DNA of 64,000 nucleotides. Origin: Rossellomorea aquimaris. Its GTDB lineage: Bacteria > Bacillota > Bacilli > Bacillales > Fictibacillaceae. Both the position numbers and the translations under genes were made by a program. Positions 43,426-52,890 of the stretch are shown here, piece after piece. The notes beneath the pieces are model-generated. The model searched no databases and was not told the origin of the DNA. It was given only the letters and a program-made list of their open reading frames with translations. The stretch is from contig JAIVLN010000002.1 of assembly GCA_020524245.1 (NCBI GenBank), positions 186,001 through 250,000 of the forward strand, written 5' to 3'. Within the stretch, counting starts at the first letter, position 1, and each line of letters starts with the position of its first letter.

Positions 43426-43962
43426 TTACCATTCTGGTTTTAGTAGTGAAAAGATAAGCGCATCATGAGACTGTTGGTTTTGATAGAGATAGCCTCTTAA
43501 TCTACCTTCTTCCTTGAAGCCAAGACCCGTAAGTAGATTGATGGATGCCTCGTTTTGTGGGTATGTGACCGCCCCCATGCGGAAGAGATTCAGCTCGGTA
43601 AAAGAATAATCCAATACTACTTTCACCGCTTCAGAAGTCAGTCCCATTTTCCAGAAGTCAGGGTGCAATTCAAAGCCGATTTCCGCTTTTTTACTCCATA
43701 GACTTAAGTTGTTCAAACCGAGCGTGCCGATGAACTCTCCCGTTTCTTTAAGGACTATACCCCACCGAATAGCTTGTTTCTTTTCAAAATGACTTTGGAA
43801 AGAATCAATGATTTTAGATGCCTGATCCATACTTGTCAGGCGGTCCATTCCGTAATATCGGATGACATCCTCTCGTGAAAAAATAGTAAATAAACGATCT
43901 GTATGCTCCTGTGTGATCTGAACTAAATGAAGTCGTTCTGTTTCCAGCTGCTGAAATTCCAT
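43426..43962 (-). CDS. RimJ/RimL-type GNAT acetyltransferase
   Basis: A 178-residue GNAT of the ribosomal-protein-acetyltransferase type. ETERLHLVQI at the start, GTLGLNNLSLWSKKAEIGFELHPDFWKMGL (about 74-103) and NEASINLLTGLGFKEEGRLRGYLY (137-160) are typical. The true substrate is unknown. Spacing of 14 bases to the next GNAT suggests co-transcription. Confidence 0.87.
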   Translation of the reverse strand: MEFQQLETERLHLVQITQEHTDRLFTIFSREDVIRYYGMDRLTSMDQASKIIDSFQSHFEKKQAIRWGIVLKETGEFIGTLGLNNLSLWSKKAEIGFELHPDFWKMGLTSEAVKVVLDYSFTELNLFRMGAVTYPQNEASINLLTGLGFKEEGRLRGYLYQNQQSHDALIFSLLKPEW

Positions 43963-43973
43963 TCCATCTCTCC

Positions 43974-44231
43974 TTATGTAAAATAAACTATACTAGCCCA
44001 AACGAGTAATCCAAATGTAAAAAAAGGTAAAAGAAGACTACCTATACTGCTTTTCTTCTCTTCCATTTTATCTCGTACTAGGATATGTACACTCTGGACA
44101 CACAACAGGATGATAAATAAATATTTACCGATATGGTTATTGGTAGGATTATCATCATAGGTCATCTCAAAGTACCCTACGATTAAAATGATATAAATGG
44201 CTACAAAAATTATTAAAATGCTTTTCTTCAT
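43974..44231 (-). CDS. Small membrane protein
   Basis: An 85-residue protein with three hydrophobic helices. It lies 11 bases upstream of the GNAT pair and is probably the first gene of that operon. No recognised family. Confidence 0.6.
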   Translation of the reverse strand: MKKSILIIFVAIYIILIVGYFEMTYDDNPTNNHIGKYLFIILLCVQSVHILVRDKMEEKKSSIGSLLLPFFTFGLLVWASIVYFT

Positions 44232-44340
44232 GCTGCTCTCCTTTTCATGTGTACTCTTTCGCCCCTTGCGTGTAGGATTCTTTGATTTTAGCTTTTACGT
44301 ATATTCAAAAACTTGAGAGTCTCTGATCTCCTCAATCCGT

Positions 44341-45093
44341 CTATTTTAATAAGTGGAACAGTAACCGATCTCTGTCATCAAAGAACTGTTTCATGACTCT
44401 GTAATGTTCTGTATGTTCAAGGTCTGTCTCTACCATGCCTTTATCGGTCAGCTCCACGATTTTAGCATCCGGATATGCCATTAATATCGGGGAGTGGGTG
44501 GATATGATGAATTGCGAACCTTGTGAAACGAGTTCATGCATCCTCGATAACATAGAAATCTGTCGGAGAGGTGAAAGGGCAGATTCAGGCTCATCTAAAA
44601 TATACAAACCTTTGCCCTGGAACCGGTTCATAAAGGCAGCAAAGAAAGACTCGCCATGTGATTGCTCATGTAGAGAACGTCCTCCATAAGAATCTATCAC
44701 TTTACCACCGGCATAAGGGTCCTGATCCAATTCCTCTATATTGGTGGCTAGATTATAGAACGTCTCTGCTCGGAAGAAGAAACTGTCCTTAGGACGTTGA
44801 ACGCCTTTTGCGACTCGTAAGTATTCGTGTAGATCAGAATGAGAATCAAAATTGGAAAAGTTGAAATTCAATGTGCCGCCTTCAGGGTTGAATCCGAGAG
44901 ACACGGCTAATCCCTCTAATAAAGTAGACTTCCCCATACCGTTCTCTCCGACAATGAAGGTGACATTCGGATGAAATTCGAGCTCACTAAATCTCTTTAC
45001 TACCGGCAGATTCAGAGGATAGATCTTATAGGAAGGGATGAATTCCTTTTTTAAGCTTATTTTTTTGATATACGTTGTATCCGTGGTCAGCAT
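44341..45093 (-). CDS. ABC-type AAA ATPase (stand-alone)
   Basis: A 250-residue cytoplasmic ATPase of the AAA_23/OLD-like type. Walker A is GENGMGKST (49-57), Walker B LYILDEPES, and the switch His is in ISTHSP. The LSGG-like signature is replaced by SHGESF. No transporter partner is nearby, so it is not an importer. ATG at 45093 is chosen because GGAG lies 8 bases upstream; TTG at 45108 is the alternative. Similar stand-alone proteins are related to excinuclease/DNA-repair type ATPases; function unknown. Confidence 0.8.
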   Translation of the reverse strand: MLTTDTTYIKKISLKKEFIPSYKIYPLNLPVVKRFSELEFHPNVTFIVGENGMGKSTLLEGLAVSLGFNPEGGTLNFNFSNFDSHSDLHEYLRVAKGVQRPKDSFFFRAETFYNLATNIEELDQDPYAGGKVIDSYGGRSLHEQSHGESFFAAFMNRFQGKGLYILDEPESALSPLRQISMLSRMHELVSQGSQFIISTHSPILMAYPDAKIVELTDKGMVETDLEHTEHYRVMKQFFDDRDRLLFHLLK

Positions 45094-45148
45094 TTCTTTC
45101 ATCTCCAATTAAAGGGGACCTTTTTAATAAAAGGTCCCTGTACTCTCA

Positions 45149-46282
45149 TTAAACCTGCACTTCTTCTTCCTTTTTCAGCAGTTGTTCTGGGTTCAATCCC
45201 TGAAGCTCTGCTGGTTGGAAGATGCCATTCTTTTGGATCAGTTGATCATCGAAGTAGATTTCTCCGCCACCAAATGCTTCTTTCATAATCAACACCATAT
45301 CCCAATGGACCATCGAACGGTTGCCGTTGTCCGCACTTTCATACGCTTGGCCAGGTGTAAAGTGGATACTTCCATTGATCTTCTCATCAAACAAAATATC
45401 TCCAACAGGATCATTGATGAGCGGATTGACTCCGATTGCGAACTCACCTACATAACGAGCGCCTTCGTCTGAATCGAGGATTTTATTCAATTTTTCCGTG
45501 TTGTCACTCGTCGCCTCAATAATCTTACCGTTTTTGAACGTAAGGGATACATTGTTGAACGTTACACCGCGATATGGGCAAGGTGTGTTGAATGTAATGG
45601 TTCCGTTTACGGTGTCTTTTACCGGTGAAGTGAAGATCTCACCATCAGGAATGTTCCGTTTCCCGTGACTTGCGACCACAGGAATATCTTTGATGGAGAA
45701 CGTCAAATCCGTATTCGGTGCAACCAAACGTACCTGATCTGTCCGTTCCAACAGTTCAACGAGAGGCTTCTGTTTTTCAGCCATTTTCTCGTAGTCGACA
45801 CTGCACACTTCAAGTAGATAATCTTCATACTGCTCTGTTCCCATTTTCGCTTTTTGAGCAGCTGCCGGTGTTGGATAGTTCAACAACACCCATTTGCGTT
45901 CGTTCATGATTCGGGTATTCACACTACGAATGATTTTCCCGTATTGCTGGAGGATCTCAGATGGTACACTCGACAATTCTGCATCATTTTCGTTCGCTTG
46001 GATGAAAATGAACGCATCAAGATCCTCGAGTCTACGTTCCATCCAGTCGCGTTGGATTTCTGCAGATCGTTCTGTAGAATCTTGCACAAGCTCGACCATC
46101 AACTCATCGTCTTTCAATTCCAAGAACGGTAAGCCACCGATTTTGTATACTTCTCGGATGATTTCTTTCATCAACGGCTTAGCGATGACACTTCCTGTAA
46201 TAAGAACTTTTTCATTTGCTTTTAATTCGACTGAATGATTTACAAGTGTTTTTGCTAATTGGACAAGTCTTTCGTCGCGCAT
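45149..46282 (-). CDS. M29 family aminopeptidase
   Basis: A 377-residue metalloaminopeptidase of the AmpS/PepS type. The C-terminal metal site is visible: a Glu in VGEFAIGVNP, a His in SIHFTPGQAYE and the HWD motif in MVHWDMVLIM. It probably releases N-terminal residues from peptides in the cytoplasm. A hairpin (45113-45142) follows. It is monocistronic. Confidence 0.92.
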   Translation of the reverse strand: MRDERLVQLAKTLVNHSVELKANEKVLITGSVIAKPLMKEIIREVYKIGGLPFLELKDDELMVELVQDSTERSAEIQRDWMERRLEDLDAFIFIQANENDAELSSVPSEILQQYGKIIRSVNTRIMNERKWVLLNYPTPAAAQKAKMGTEQYEDYLLEVCSVDYEKMAEKQKPLVELLERTDQVRLVAPNTDLTFSIKDIPVVASHGKRNIPDGEIFTSPVKDTVNGTITFNTPCPYRGVTFNNVSLTFKNGKIIEATSDNTEKLNKILDSDEGARYVGEFAIGVNPLINDPVGDILFDEKINGSIHFTPGQAYESADNGNRSMVHWDMVLIMKEAFGGGEIYFDDQLIQKNGIFQPAELQGLNPEQLLKKEEEVQV

Positions 46283-46391
46283 TCCTTCATCTCCTTACGA
46301 TTTCATCTGAATTCTATTTCGCTTAATTGGAAAGGAATCCCTTTTTATTGTCAAAAAGTTTGCCGTTTACTTAGCTCAACAACCTCCACGT

Positions 46392-46775
46392 TCATTGTCC
46401 CTCATTTCTTTCAAAAAACGCCTTCACTTCGTCAGGTACAGGTTTCACATCGACAATTTGGTAATGTTCATCGTCTTCCAGTTTTGGAGCGAATTCTACA
46501 AGCAACATCTCTCCATTGGTAAATGTGACAAGCATATGCTCCCGGTAATCGGAACTTGAAGTTGTGAGTTTACCAAGTGCCTCAAACTCTTCTTTTGAGA
46601 CTTGCCCTTTGGCTGTGTCATAGAACAACTGCTGAAACGCTTCATAGTTTTCAATATCAATCCGATGCTTCATCAACGCGGCCGCATTCACCGCCGTATC
46701 TGGCTCTACTACTTTTTCATTATTGCAACCAATCAATAGGGCAAACAAGAAGATACACATTATAGACTGTTTCAT
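46392..46775 (-). CDS. Putative lipoprotein
   Basis: A 127-residue lipoprotein. MKQSIMCIFLFALLIGC is a lipobox signal sequence (Cys17). The mature part includes YDTAKGQVSKEEFEALGKL and FTNGEMLLVEFAPK and seems to be a small alpha/beta domain. AGGAGGGGG precedes the ATG at 46775, which overlaps the upstream stop codon. The function is unknown. Confidence 0.7.
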   Translation of the reverse strand: MKQSIMCIFLFALLIGCNNEKVVEPDTAVNAAALMKHRIDIENYEAFQQLFYDTAKGQVSKEEFEALGKLTTSSSDYREHMLVTFTNGEMLLVEFAPKLEDDEHYQIVDVKPVPDEVKAFFERNEGQ

Positions 46776-47302
46776 TTCAACCCCCTCCTGAATGACACAC
46801 ATATAAAACAAGTGATTCCCGCAACAGCGGTGACAATCATCGCCATGATGAGCCCGATGGCAGCCATAAAGGTATCCTCACCTGGATAGGAGGGTTCAAT
46901 ATTAATGTACATGTATAGGAAAATAAGAAACATGATGAGATAAAAGCTACTTCCCAAAGTTCCCATCTTATAACGGCTATGTTTAGCTCCTTCATAGGAA
47001 CTTCCTACTGTCACCCATGAAAGGATGCTGACAATAACCGCAATAAGCATGACGATCAAGTGGATATAAGGGATGTGAATGAACATGAGTAGATAGAGAA
47101 TGAGTATCGTTAATCCGAAATAAAATGCATTCATCAAGAACACTAATCCCCCGCTCCACCATGGATTCCGTAACCACTTTTGAGAAGCTATCCATTTGGT
47201 GAACCGATTGTCAAACCCAGCCGTTTGATACATCTGTTTTCTTCGAGTAAGAATGACGAAAATAATGACAACACCCAATAGAAAAATCAATGATAATGAC
47301 AA
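46772..47302 (-). CDS. Integral membrane protein
   Basis: A 176-residue protein with about five transmembrane helices and the soluble loop RRKQMYQTAGFDNRFTKWIAS. The start is TTG, after AAAGGAATA. It overlaps the downstream lipoprotein gene and follows the P-loop kinase gene by one base, so all three are one operon. Function unknown. Confidence 0.65.
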   Translation of the reverse strand: MSLSLIFLLGVVIIFVILTRRKQMYQTAGFDNRFTKWIASQKWLRNPWWSGGLVFLMNAFYFGLTILILYLLMFIHIPYIHLIVMLIAVIVSILSWVTVGSSYEGAKHSRYKMGTLGSSFYLIMFLIFLYMYINIEPSYPGEDTFMAAIGLIMAMIVTAVAGITCFICVSFRRGLK

Positions 47303-47303
47303 C

Positions 47304-47834
47304 TTAATATTCCTTTCTAGTCCTAGATTTATCTAGGAACCTTTCAATCTCTTTGTTGTTTTTCAATACAACGAGTTTCTGTTCGTAAGGGGCGAATTGC
47401 TCCAGCAAAAGGCCTTTGCCTCGGTATTCGAACTTGTAGTTCCATTTGTATAATTTGAACAGATGCCGGAACTCCTGCTTATAATTTAGTTGTTCATAGC
47501 CGAGCTTGTGCCGTATGTAACGCCGTAAGATGCGGTAGTTCCGAATCCAAAGATGTGGATACAGCATGATGATCAGGTCCGCACTTATGAAGCCTTCACT
47601 CGTCCACCCATATTGAGCACCTTCAATGATCCACTCCTCTTTGGAAATCAACTCCAGGAACTGGCGGTTCCTCTCTTTTTCCGGATGACGAACATCTTTT
47701 TTCCCCGAGCGATCCCACACGACATTATCAATCTCGAAATAAGGAATGTCCACCACCGAAGAAAGTCTCCGTGCGAAGGTGGTTTTCCCACTGCCGACCG
47801 ACCCGATGATGTGGATTTTCTTAGGATTATTCAT
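47304..47834 (-). CDS. P-loop kinase-like protein (topology-modulation/adenylate-kinase type)
   Basis: A 176-residue nucleotide-binding protein. Walker A is IGSVGSGKTTFARRL (about 10-24). EIDNVVWDR, IIEGAQYGW and LYPHLWIRNYRILRRY match the family annotated as DNA topology modulation protein FlaR. The name is historical; the activity is unproven. The start is uncertain: ATG at 47834 overlaps the upstream stop region, ATG at 47852 is also possible. Confidence 0.78.
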   Translation of the reverse strand: MNNPKKIHIIGSVGSGKTTFARRLSSVVDIPYFEIDNVVWDRSGKKDVRHPEKERNRQFLELISKEEWIIEGAQYGWTSEGFISADLIIMLYPHLWIRNYRILRRYIRHKLGYEQLNYKQEFRHLFKLYKWNYKFEYRGKGLLLEQFAPYEQKLVVLKNNKEIERFLDKSRTRKEY

Positions 47835-48747
47835 GGGCATCGTCTCTTGCATTCAACACCGGTTGGAATAGATAATTTGCATAAGTAGTACAATTTTCCG
47901 TCTCCCCGGAATAGCCACACACATCGACTGCATAACCGTATACCGGTAGTTGATCATCCGTTATTTCTACGACTTGACTTCCCGTTACACCATATTTTTT
48001 GTTTTCTTCAACAGCATAATAGGACTTCGTCAAATAATCGGCCATTAAATGAAATCTCTCAGAAGATTCTTCTGGTTGCATCTCCCTCAAATCCACCTCA
48101 TCCAACATACGGAAAAATCGGTTGACGGTCAGCTTTTCTTGTTCTTCCTGCCAATGAGGAGGTTGTTTGTAATCGGAACGAGATCGCTGCACTTTCCATT
48201 CCTCGGATCCTTCCAATTCGATGAAGTAACGAACCTGCTCTATACCGTTACTGTGATCTTCCGCCTGAAAACGGAAATATTCAATGTGCCCATCCTTCGT
48301 ATACTTCAGATCAATCAACTCAATTATGGCAAAATTGATATTGAACTCTTCCTTTAGGTTTTTCCAGTTATCCTGAAACTGAAATTCATAGATGCTGTTT
48401 GGCCCTTTCGCTTCGACTTCACGCGGAAACTCATAAAACTTTTCTTGTGCGTAAGGAATTGTCACTGAAAGGATTACAGCCGCCAACCCTGTATAAACAG
48501 CGTATGATTTTACCTTTTGATTGATGGCTGGTTTCAAAATTAGCAGGAATATTACGAGCCCTAACGGAATGGGAAAACCATTGAATCTGAACGTAAAAAC
48601 GCCCAGCAAATAATAGCCTACGAGTTTCCATCCCAGGTTTCGCTCCTCTTCCTCTCTTTTCGAGAACCAATACCATAAAAGGAATCCCACTATTCCTAAC
48701 AAAATTATATCTATGTATTCCATATGGTAAACCAACCTATCATTCAT
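47827..48747 (-). CDS. Membrane-anchored hypothetical protein
   Basis: A 306-residue protein with three N-terminal hydrophobic helices (about 10-100) and a soluble domain of about 200 residues that includes YEFQFQDNWKNLKEEFNINFA and GYAVDVCGYSG. Two Cys near the end (DVCGYSGETENC) may form a disulfide outside the cell. Its ATG overlaps the NUDIX stop codon. Function unknown. Confidence 0.65.
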   Translation of the reverse strand: MNDRLVYHMEYIDIILLGIVGFLLWYWFSKREEEERNLGWKLVGYYLLGVFTFRFNGFPIPLGLVIFLLILKPAINQKVKSYAVYTGLAAVILSVTIPYAQEKFYEFPREVEAKGPNSIYEFQFQDNWKNLKEEFNINFAIIELIDLKYTKDGHIEYFRFQAEDHSNGIEQVRYFIELEGSEEWKVQRSRSDYKQPPHWQEEQEKLTVNRFFRMLDEVDLREMQPEESSERFHLMADYLTKSYYAVEENKKYGVTGSQVVEITDDQLPVYGYAVDVCGYSGETENCTTYANYLFQPVLNARDDAHE

Positions 48748-49211
48748 GTTCTTTTGATTGTCACCCCAGCTTCCTCGTTCTGAACCCCGTCCCAGACGAC
48801 ATGGATTTCAAAGGTTCCGTCTTCAAAAAACAGTGGAAACCTTCGCTTGAACGACTTCTGCATCGGAAGTTGAAGCGCTTCGTCAATCGGCACCCAGTAA
48901 AGATTGCCTTCCGGGGGATCCTCCAACAGCTCTCCCTCAAAGTCTTTCGTCAAGTAGTTGAAGATCATATATCGGTCGTTTGTCATTGGATTCACGTATT
49001 CGTTCAGTCCCTTGAACTGCAGATTACGCACCGATAGTCCGGTTTCTTCCTTCACTTCACGGATGGCGCAATCCATGATCGATTCAGGGAATTCAACACT
49101 GCCTCCAGGAGGGATGAATCCTTTGAATACTTCTTTCTGTCTGTCGATCAGCAAGATCTTGTCACCGTCCTGTATCATACAAACTGTCCATATCTTATAG
49201 TTGACCGCCAT
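48744..49211 (-). CDS. NUDIX hydrolase (MutT-like)
   Basis: A 155-residue protein. The full Nudix box GGSVEFPESIMDCAIREVKEETGL lies at 36-59. Resembles 8-oxo-dGTP diphosphatases, though the substrate is not proven. It overlaps the next gene by four bases. Confidence 0.9.
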   Translation of the reverse strand: MAVNYKIWTVCMIQDGDKILLIDRQKEVFKGFIPPGGSVEFPESIMDCAIREVKEETGLSVRNLQFKGLNEYVNPMTNDRYMIFNYLTKDFEGELLEDPPEGNLYWVPIDEALQLPMQKSFKRRFPLFFEDGTFEIHVVWDGVQNEEAGVTIKRT

Positions 49212-49224
49212 GCTCTCTCCACCT

Positions 49225-49734
49225 TTAAATCAGTTTTGCCATATAAAATTCATCAACGTACGCCCCATTCACTTGCATGGAGTGACGCTTAACTCCTTCA
49301 ATCTCAAAGCCTGCTTTTTTATACAATGCGATCCCAGCTTCATTATGGACCATTACCGTCAGCTCCAGCCGATGCATGCCCTTTTGCTTCGCCCAACGTT
49401 CCACTTCTTTAAAAAGATTTCTGCCGATGCCTTTTCCGACCCATTGTTGTAAAATCCCGATAGCAATATGAATACTGTGACGCCTACGATTTTGTGCATT
49501 TCCCATCGCACCGAGGAATCCAATGAGTCGGTCCTCTTGTTCGACGATAAAAATTGTTGAATGCGGGTCGTGGGTGATGGACCTGATTTTTGCAGCTTGT
49601 TCGTTAACAGTCGTTGTCCGTTCACCATCTTCAAAAAGCATGAACTCGGTCTCGCCATCCAACTGTTTAAGAAGCTTAAGGAAGGCTTTGGCGTCTGACT
49701 CTTTGATCTGGCGAATCTTCATCTCATGCTTCAT
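49225..49734 (-). CDS. GNAT family N-acetyltransferase
   Basis: A 169-residue GNAT of the RimI type. IAIGILQQWVGKGIGRNLFKEVERWA (about 91-116) is motif A, and NEAGIALYKKAGFEIEGVKRH (131-151) is the C-terminal motif. AGAGGA precedes the ATG, which overlaps the end of the methyltransferase gene by 11 bases. Confidence 0.87.
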   Translation of the reverse strand: MKHEMKIRQIKESDAKAFLKLLKQLDGETEFMLFEDGERTTTVNEQAAKIRSITHDPHSTIFIVEQEDRLIGFLGAMGNAQNRRRHSIHIAIGILQQWVGKGIGRNLFKEVERWAKQKGMHRLELTVMVHNEAGIALYKKAGFEIEGVKRHSMQVNGAYVDEFYMAKLI

Positions 49735-50434
49735 CCTCTTTCTGGAACAATCCGACCCATAAAAACGGAACGCCGAATGTGTCCGCAGGCTGTTGAATGT
49801 CTTTCATTTTTCGCATCTCCAATGGTTTGAAAGCATTGAAGGTTTCTTTCAGCTTCTCATCGGTATATCCGAGCCCGCCCTTCATGCTGCCTTGACGATA
49901 CACTTCCCAGTCCGAGATTTCCGACCCCATGTCCCCTGCTGCAAAACAGGTAATCACGAAAAGACCTCCTGGTTTCAACGCTTTCTGGATGAGGTTCACA
50001 AAAGTCATCCGACGGTGAGGAGGAATGTGATGGAAACACCCGGAATCATAAATGATATCATAACTGGCTTCCTCTACTTCCAGCTCATAGAGGCTTCCAT
50101 TCATGAAGTTGATCTCGACCTGCTTTTCCTCTGCTCGTTCCTTCGCCCATTGGAGCGCTTCTTTCGATAGGTCGATCGCATCGACTTCACACCCTTGCTC
50201 TGCGAAGTAGACCGAATTACGTCCAGGACCACAGCCTAGCTCCAACACGCGTCCTGGTTTTGCCCATCCTTTTTCGAAATACTCGACGAGGTTTTCATCC
50301 GGCGCGTTGACGAAGAAAGGAATTTCCTTCTTCCGATCTTCGTAAAAGGAATCCCAAAAGGCTGCCTCATCGCGAAGCATCGAGTCGAGCATTTTCAGTA
50401 CATCTTCCGTATTATGTATGGTTTCGGTCTTCAT
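49724..50434 (-). CDS. SAM-dependent class I methyltransferase
   Basis: A 236-residue methyltransferase. Motif I is VLELGCGPGRNSVYFA (about 64-79), followed by AIDLSKEAL and DIIYDSGCFHHIPPHRR. Fold and motifs resemble tellurite-resistance TehB-like/thiopurine-like enzymes. Substrate unknown. First gene of a run with a GNAT and NUDIX gene. Confidence 0.87.
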   Translation of the reverse strand: MKTETIHNTEDVLKMLDSMLRDEAAFWDSFYEDRKKEIPFFVNAPDENLVEYFEKGWAKPGRVLELGCGPGRNSVYFAEQGCEVDAIDLSKEALQWAKERAEEKQVEINFMNGSLYELEVEEASYDIIYDSGCFHHIPPHRRMTFVNLIQKALKPGGLFVITCFAAGDMGSEISDWEVYRQGSMKGGLGYTDEKLKETFNAFKPLEMRKMKDIQQPADTFGVPFLWVGLFQKEDEA

Positions 50435-50449
50435 CTCTATTCCTCCATC

Positions 50450-50938
50450 CTATTTTTCCTTGATCCAGTACGTAGATCCGTCTTCTTTCACAGCTTTGAT
50501 GGGATAGTTGTAGCCGTTCGGTTCACGGTAAAACCAATAAGTAACTGACTTTTGATGATTGAATAAATTCGCTAGTTTGTCTCCAACCATTATCTCTTCC
50601 ACGTTTTTATCCATGACATGGCCCATGTATAACCAACCATCCTGACCGGTATTTATCCCCCACCCACCATCTTCAAGCAAAGCGGATCCACGGTAATTCC
50701 AATGTTTATTAAATCTTTCTAATAATCCTTGTTGTAGATTACCGTTACTCATGAAGATGACAAATCCATATTTCTCAAAAGAATTCATATGTACAATTTG
50801 ATCTTCTTGGACATTCTGATGAACAACATCATTAAAATCAGTCTTGTCGACAATATCCCTGTTCACGTACCAACCTGCTGTGTAAATAACTACAAATAAC
50901 AGTACCGCAAGCCAAACCGGACCCTTGTAATCTTTCAT
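50450..50938 (-). CDS. Membrane-anchored hypothetical protein
   Basis: A 162-residue protein. An N-terminal transmembrane helix (about 7-24) leads to an extracellular domain with VIFMSNGNLQQGLLERFNKHWNYRG and LFNHQKSVTYWFYREPNGYNYP. GAGGTGTG precedes the ATG at 50938. No recognised family. Confidence 0.65.
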   Translation of the reverse strand: MKDYKGPVWLAVLLFVVIYTAGWYVNRDIVDKTDFNDVVHQNVQEDQIVHMNSFEKYGFVIFMSNGNLQQGLLERFNKHWNYRGSALLEDGGWGINTGQDGWLYMGHVMDKNVEEIMVGDKLANLFNHQKSVTYWFYREPNGYNYPIKAVKEDGSTYWIKEK

Positions 50939-51043
50939 GTTCCACACCTCTTTTTCTGCGCCTACTATACTTCTTTAAATGAGTGTCGAATTCCTAGCAA
51001 AATACAAAATTTAGTGGGAGTACTGAAAACAGCGCCTGAAACA

Positions 51044-51102
51044 GTGCCAGGTACCGATCGAGAACCGTTGCCCCGCAACGGATTCGATTCGGTACCTGGC
51101 AC
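51044..51102. repeat. 59-bp REP-like palindromic element, copy 1
   Basis: Terminal inverted repeat GTGCCAGGTACCG / CGGTACCTGGCAC (13 bp) with a second internal stem CCGTTG / CAACGG. A second element of exactly the same length and termini lies at 59940-59998. Such GGTACCTGGCAC repeats are dispersed REP-type elements in Bacillaceae genomes, usually mobilised by a RAYT transposase elsewhere. Confidence 0.8.
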
Positions 51103-51175
51103 CAACTTAGTTTCAAATCCCCTGTGAAGTGGAAAGCTACTGTTTAGGAGCGCAATTCGATTGGGGTGTTCAATA

Positions 51176-52129
51176 ATGAAGAAATTGACCAATGACTTTC
51201 TTGATGAACTAGTGACAGAATGCAAGCCATATTCGCGAGAAGGAGAAGTCGTGAAGGATATACCGGGGCAAGATGCGGTGGATCAGAACAAACTTGGTGT
51301 GTGTATCATAGACATGAACGATCAGGTCTACTCTGCAGGTGACAATGATCTACGGTTCACGCTCCAGAGTGCTTCCAAGATTGTGAGCCTGATGATGGCA
51401 CTTGATGATTTCGGAAAGGAAGAAGTCTTTCAGAATGTAGGCATGGAACCGATGGGAGACTTTTATAACTCCATCAGCCATCTCGAGTCCCATGACGTAA
51501 GTAAACCATTCAATCCGATGGTCAATGCCGGTGCCATCGCCGTAGCAGCGATGATCAAGGGAAAGGATACCGACGAACGGTTCTACCGTGTTCTCAAGCG
51601 GTTAAGACAAATCACGCATAACAACTCATTGAAAATGAACGAAGAAGTCTACAAATCTGAGAAACGGAAAGGCGACCGAAACCGGTCCCTCGCCTATTTT
51701 ATGAAAAGCACAGGGGCGATGGCCCATGACATCGAAGAATCGTTGGACCTTTACTTCCGAATCAATTCCATTGAGGTGACGACGACCGACATTGCGAAGA
51801 TCGGGGTGTTTTTCGCGAATGGTGGTTTATGCTTAAGAACCGGGAAACAACTGATTCCGATGGAGCATATCAATACGATCGAAGCGATCATGATGACATC
51901 GGGTATGTATAATGAAGCCGGAAAATACGCTGTCGAGGTTGGCTTTCCCGTCAAGAGCGGCGTGAGTGGTTGCATCGTCGGATCTGTCCCTGGGCGTTAT
52001 GGCATCGGCATCATAGGTCCTGCCATCAATGAAAAAGGGAACAGTACTGCGGGTGGTGAATTACTTCAACGAATTTCACGTCAGCTGGAATTGAATATCT
52101 TCTCAGTCATTCGACAACAAAAAGATTGA
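51176..52129 (+). CDS. glsA: Glutaminase
   Basis: A 317-residue beta-lactamase-like glutaminase converting glutamine to glutamate and ammonia. The nucleophile motif is QSASK (Ser65 and Lys68), and conserved NPMVNAGAIAV (about 112-122), FMKSTGAMAHD and PVKSGVSGCIVG regions are intact. The ATG at 51176 is chosen over 51161 for its position after GGGGTG. It ends at a strong bidirectional terminator. Confidence 0.94.
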   Translation: MKKLTNDFLDELVTECKPYSREGEVVKDIPGQDAVDQNKLGVCIIDMNDQVYSAGDNDLRFTLQSASKIVSLMMALDDFGKEEVFQNVGMEPMGDFYNSISHLESHDVSKPFNPMVNAGAIAVAAMIKGKDTDERFYRVLKRLRQITHNNSLKMNEEVYKSEKRKGDRNRSLAYFMKSTGAMAHDIEESLDLYFRINSIEVTTTDIAKIGVFFANGGLCLRTGKQLIPMEHINTIEAIMMTSGMYNEAGKYAVEVGFPVKSGVSGCIVGSVPGRYGIGIIGPAINEKGNSTAGGELLQRISRQLELNIFSVIRQQKD

Positions 52130-52160
52130 CCTCGAAATGAATCGAGGTCAATCTTTTTTT
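52121..52160. terminator. Bidirectional terminator between glsA and the VTT gene
   Basis: AAAGATTGACCTCGA / TCGAGGTCAATCTTT, a 15-bp stem with T-rich tail on both strands. Confidence 0.88.
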
Positions 52161-52731
52161 ATCCTGTCTGATGGGCTTTTCGTTGCTTGTATACGAAAAA
52201 GATCAATACGGCCAGACCAAGTGCTGCGAATGCATAGAGTTGAATTTCATCGAGAAACCCTTTGATGGATTTCAGGTTTCCTGTACTACCCAACCAGAGC
52301 ATTGTCATCGTCCACGGAAAGATTCCGATGAAGGTGAGAATTCCAAATTTCCATACGTTCACCCTACTAACTCCAGCAATATAAGACACATAGTTTCCGA
52401 GCCCCAAAGGACGCGTCAATGCTATGCTCCAGCTCCCACATTTCTTAAACCAACGCTGTGCTTTTTCAATCTTGTTCGTGTTCGTTTTTTCCTTCAACTT
52501 ATGCTCGAGTTTATGCCCGATTCCATAGGGGATGAAGCTGAACAACGTGTACACGACACTCGCCATCAATGAATAAGTGAAAAGCTTTGTCCAAGACGGA
52601 TCCAAGAAATAACCAAAGGTCAATGTGACGAGTCCTCCTGGAAAAGGTACGGATGATGCTTCCAACGCGACGCTTAACAGCAATCCCCAAACACCAAATT
52701 CTTTTATCAAATCTATAACAAATTGAAACAT
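52159..52731 (-). CDS. VTT-domain (DedA-like) membrane protein
   Basis: A 190-residue membrane protein with four to five helices. VALEASSVPFPGGLVTLTFGYF near the start and TRPLGLGNYVSYIAGVSRVNVWKF match the VTT/SNARE-associated pattern. Probably involved in lipid movement; substrate unknown. The ATG at 52731 follows AGAGGACAAG; longer starts (52809) are unlikely. Confidence 0.82.
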   Translation of the reverse strand: MFQFVIDLIKEFGVWGLLLSVALEASSVPFPGGLVTLTFGYFLDPSWTKLFTYSLMASVVYTLFSFIPYGIGHKLEHKLKEKTNTNKIEKAQRWFKKCGSWSIALTRPLGLGNYVSYIAGVSRVNVWKFGILTFIGIFPWTMTMLWLGSTGNLKSIKGFLDEIQLYAFAALGLAVLIFFVYKQRKAHQTG

Positions 52732-52890
52732 ACGCTTGTCCTCTTTCGTTTTAGACATATTCCTAAAGCTGTAGTTCTCTTTTTCACTGTTCTGATGGGA
52801 TTTAAACATTAAGGGCCGGTAATTTTATTGGAAAAATCATGAAACGAAATGAATCAGTGAACGTCATATACATGAGAGAGGTGAGTTCTG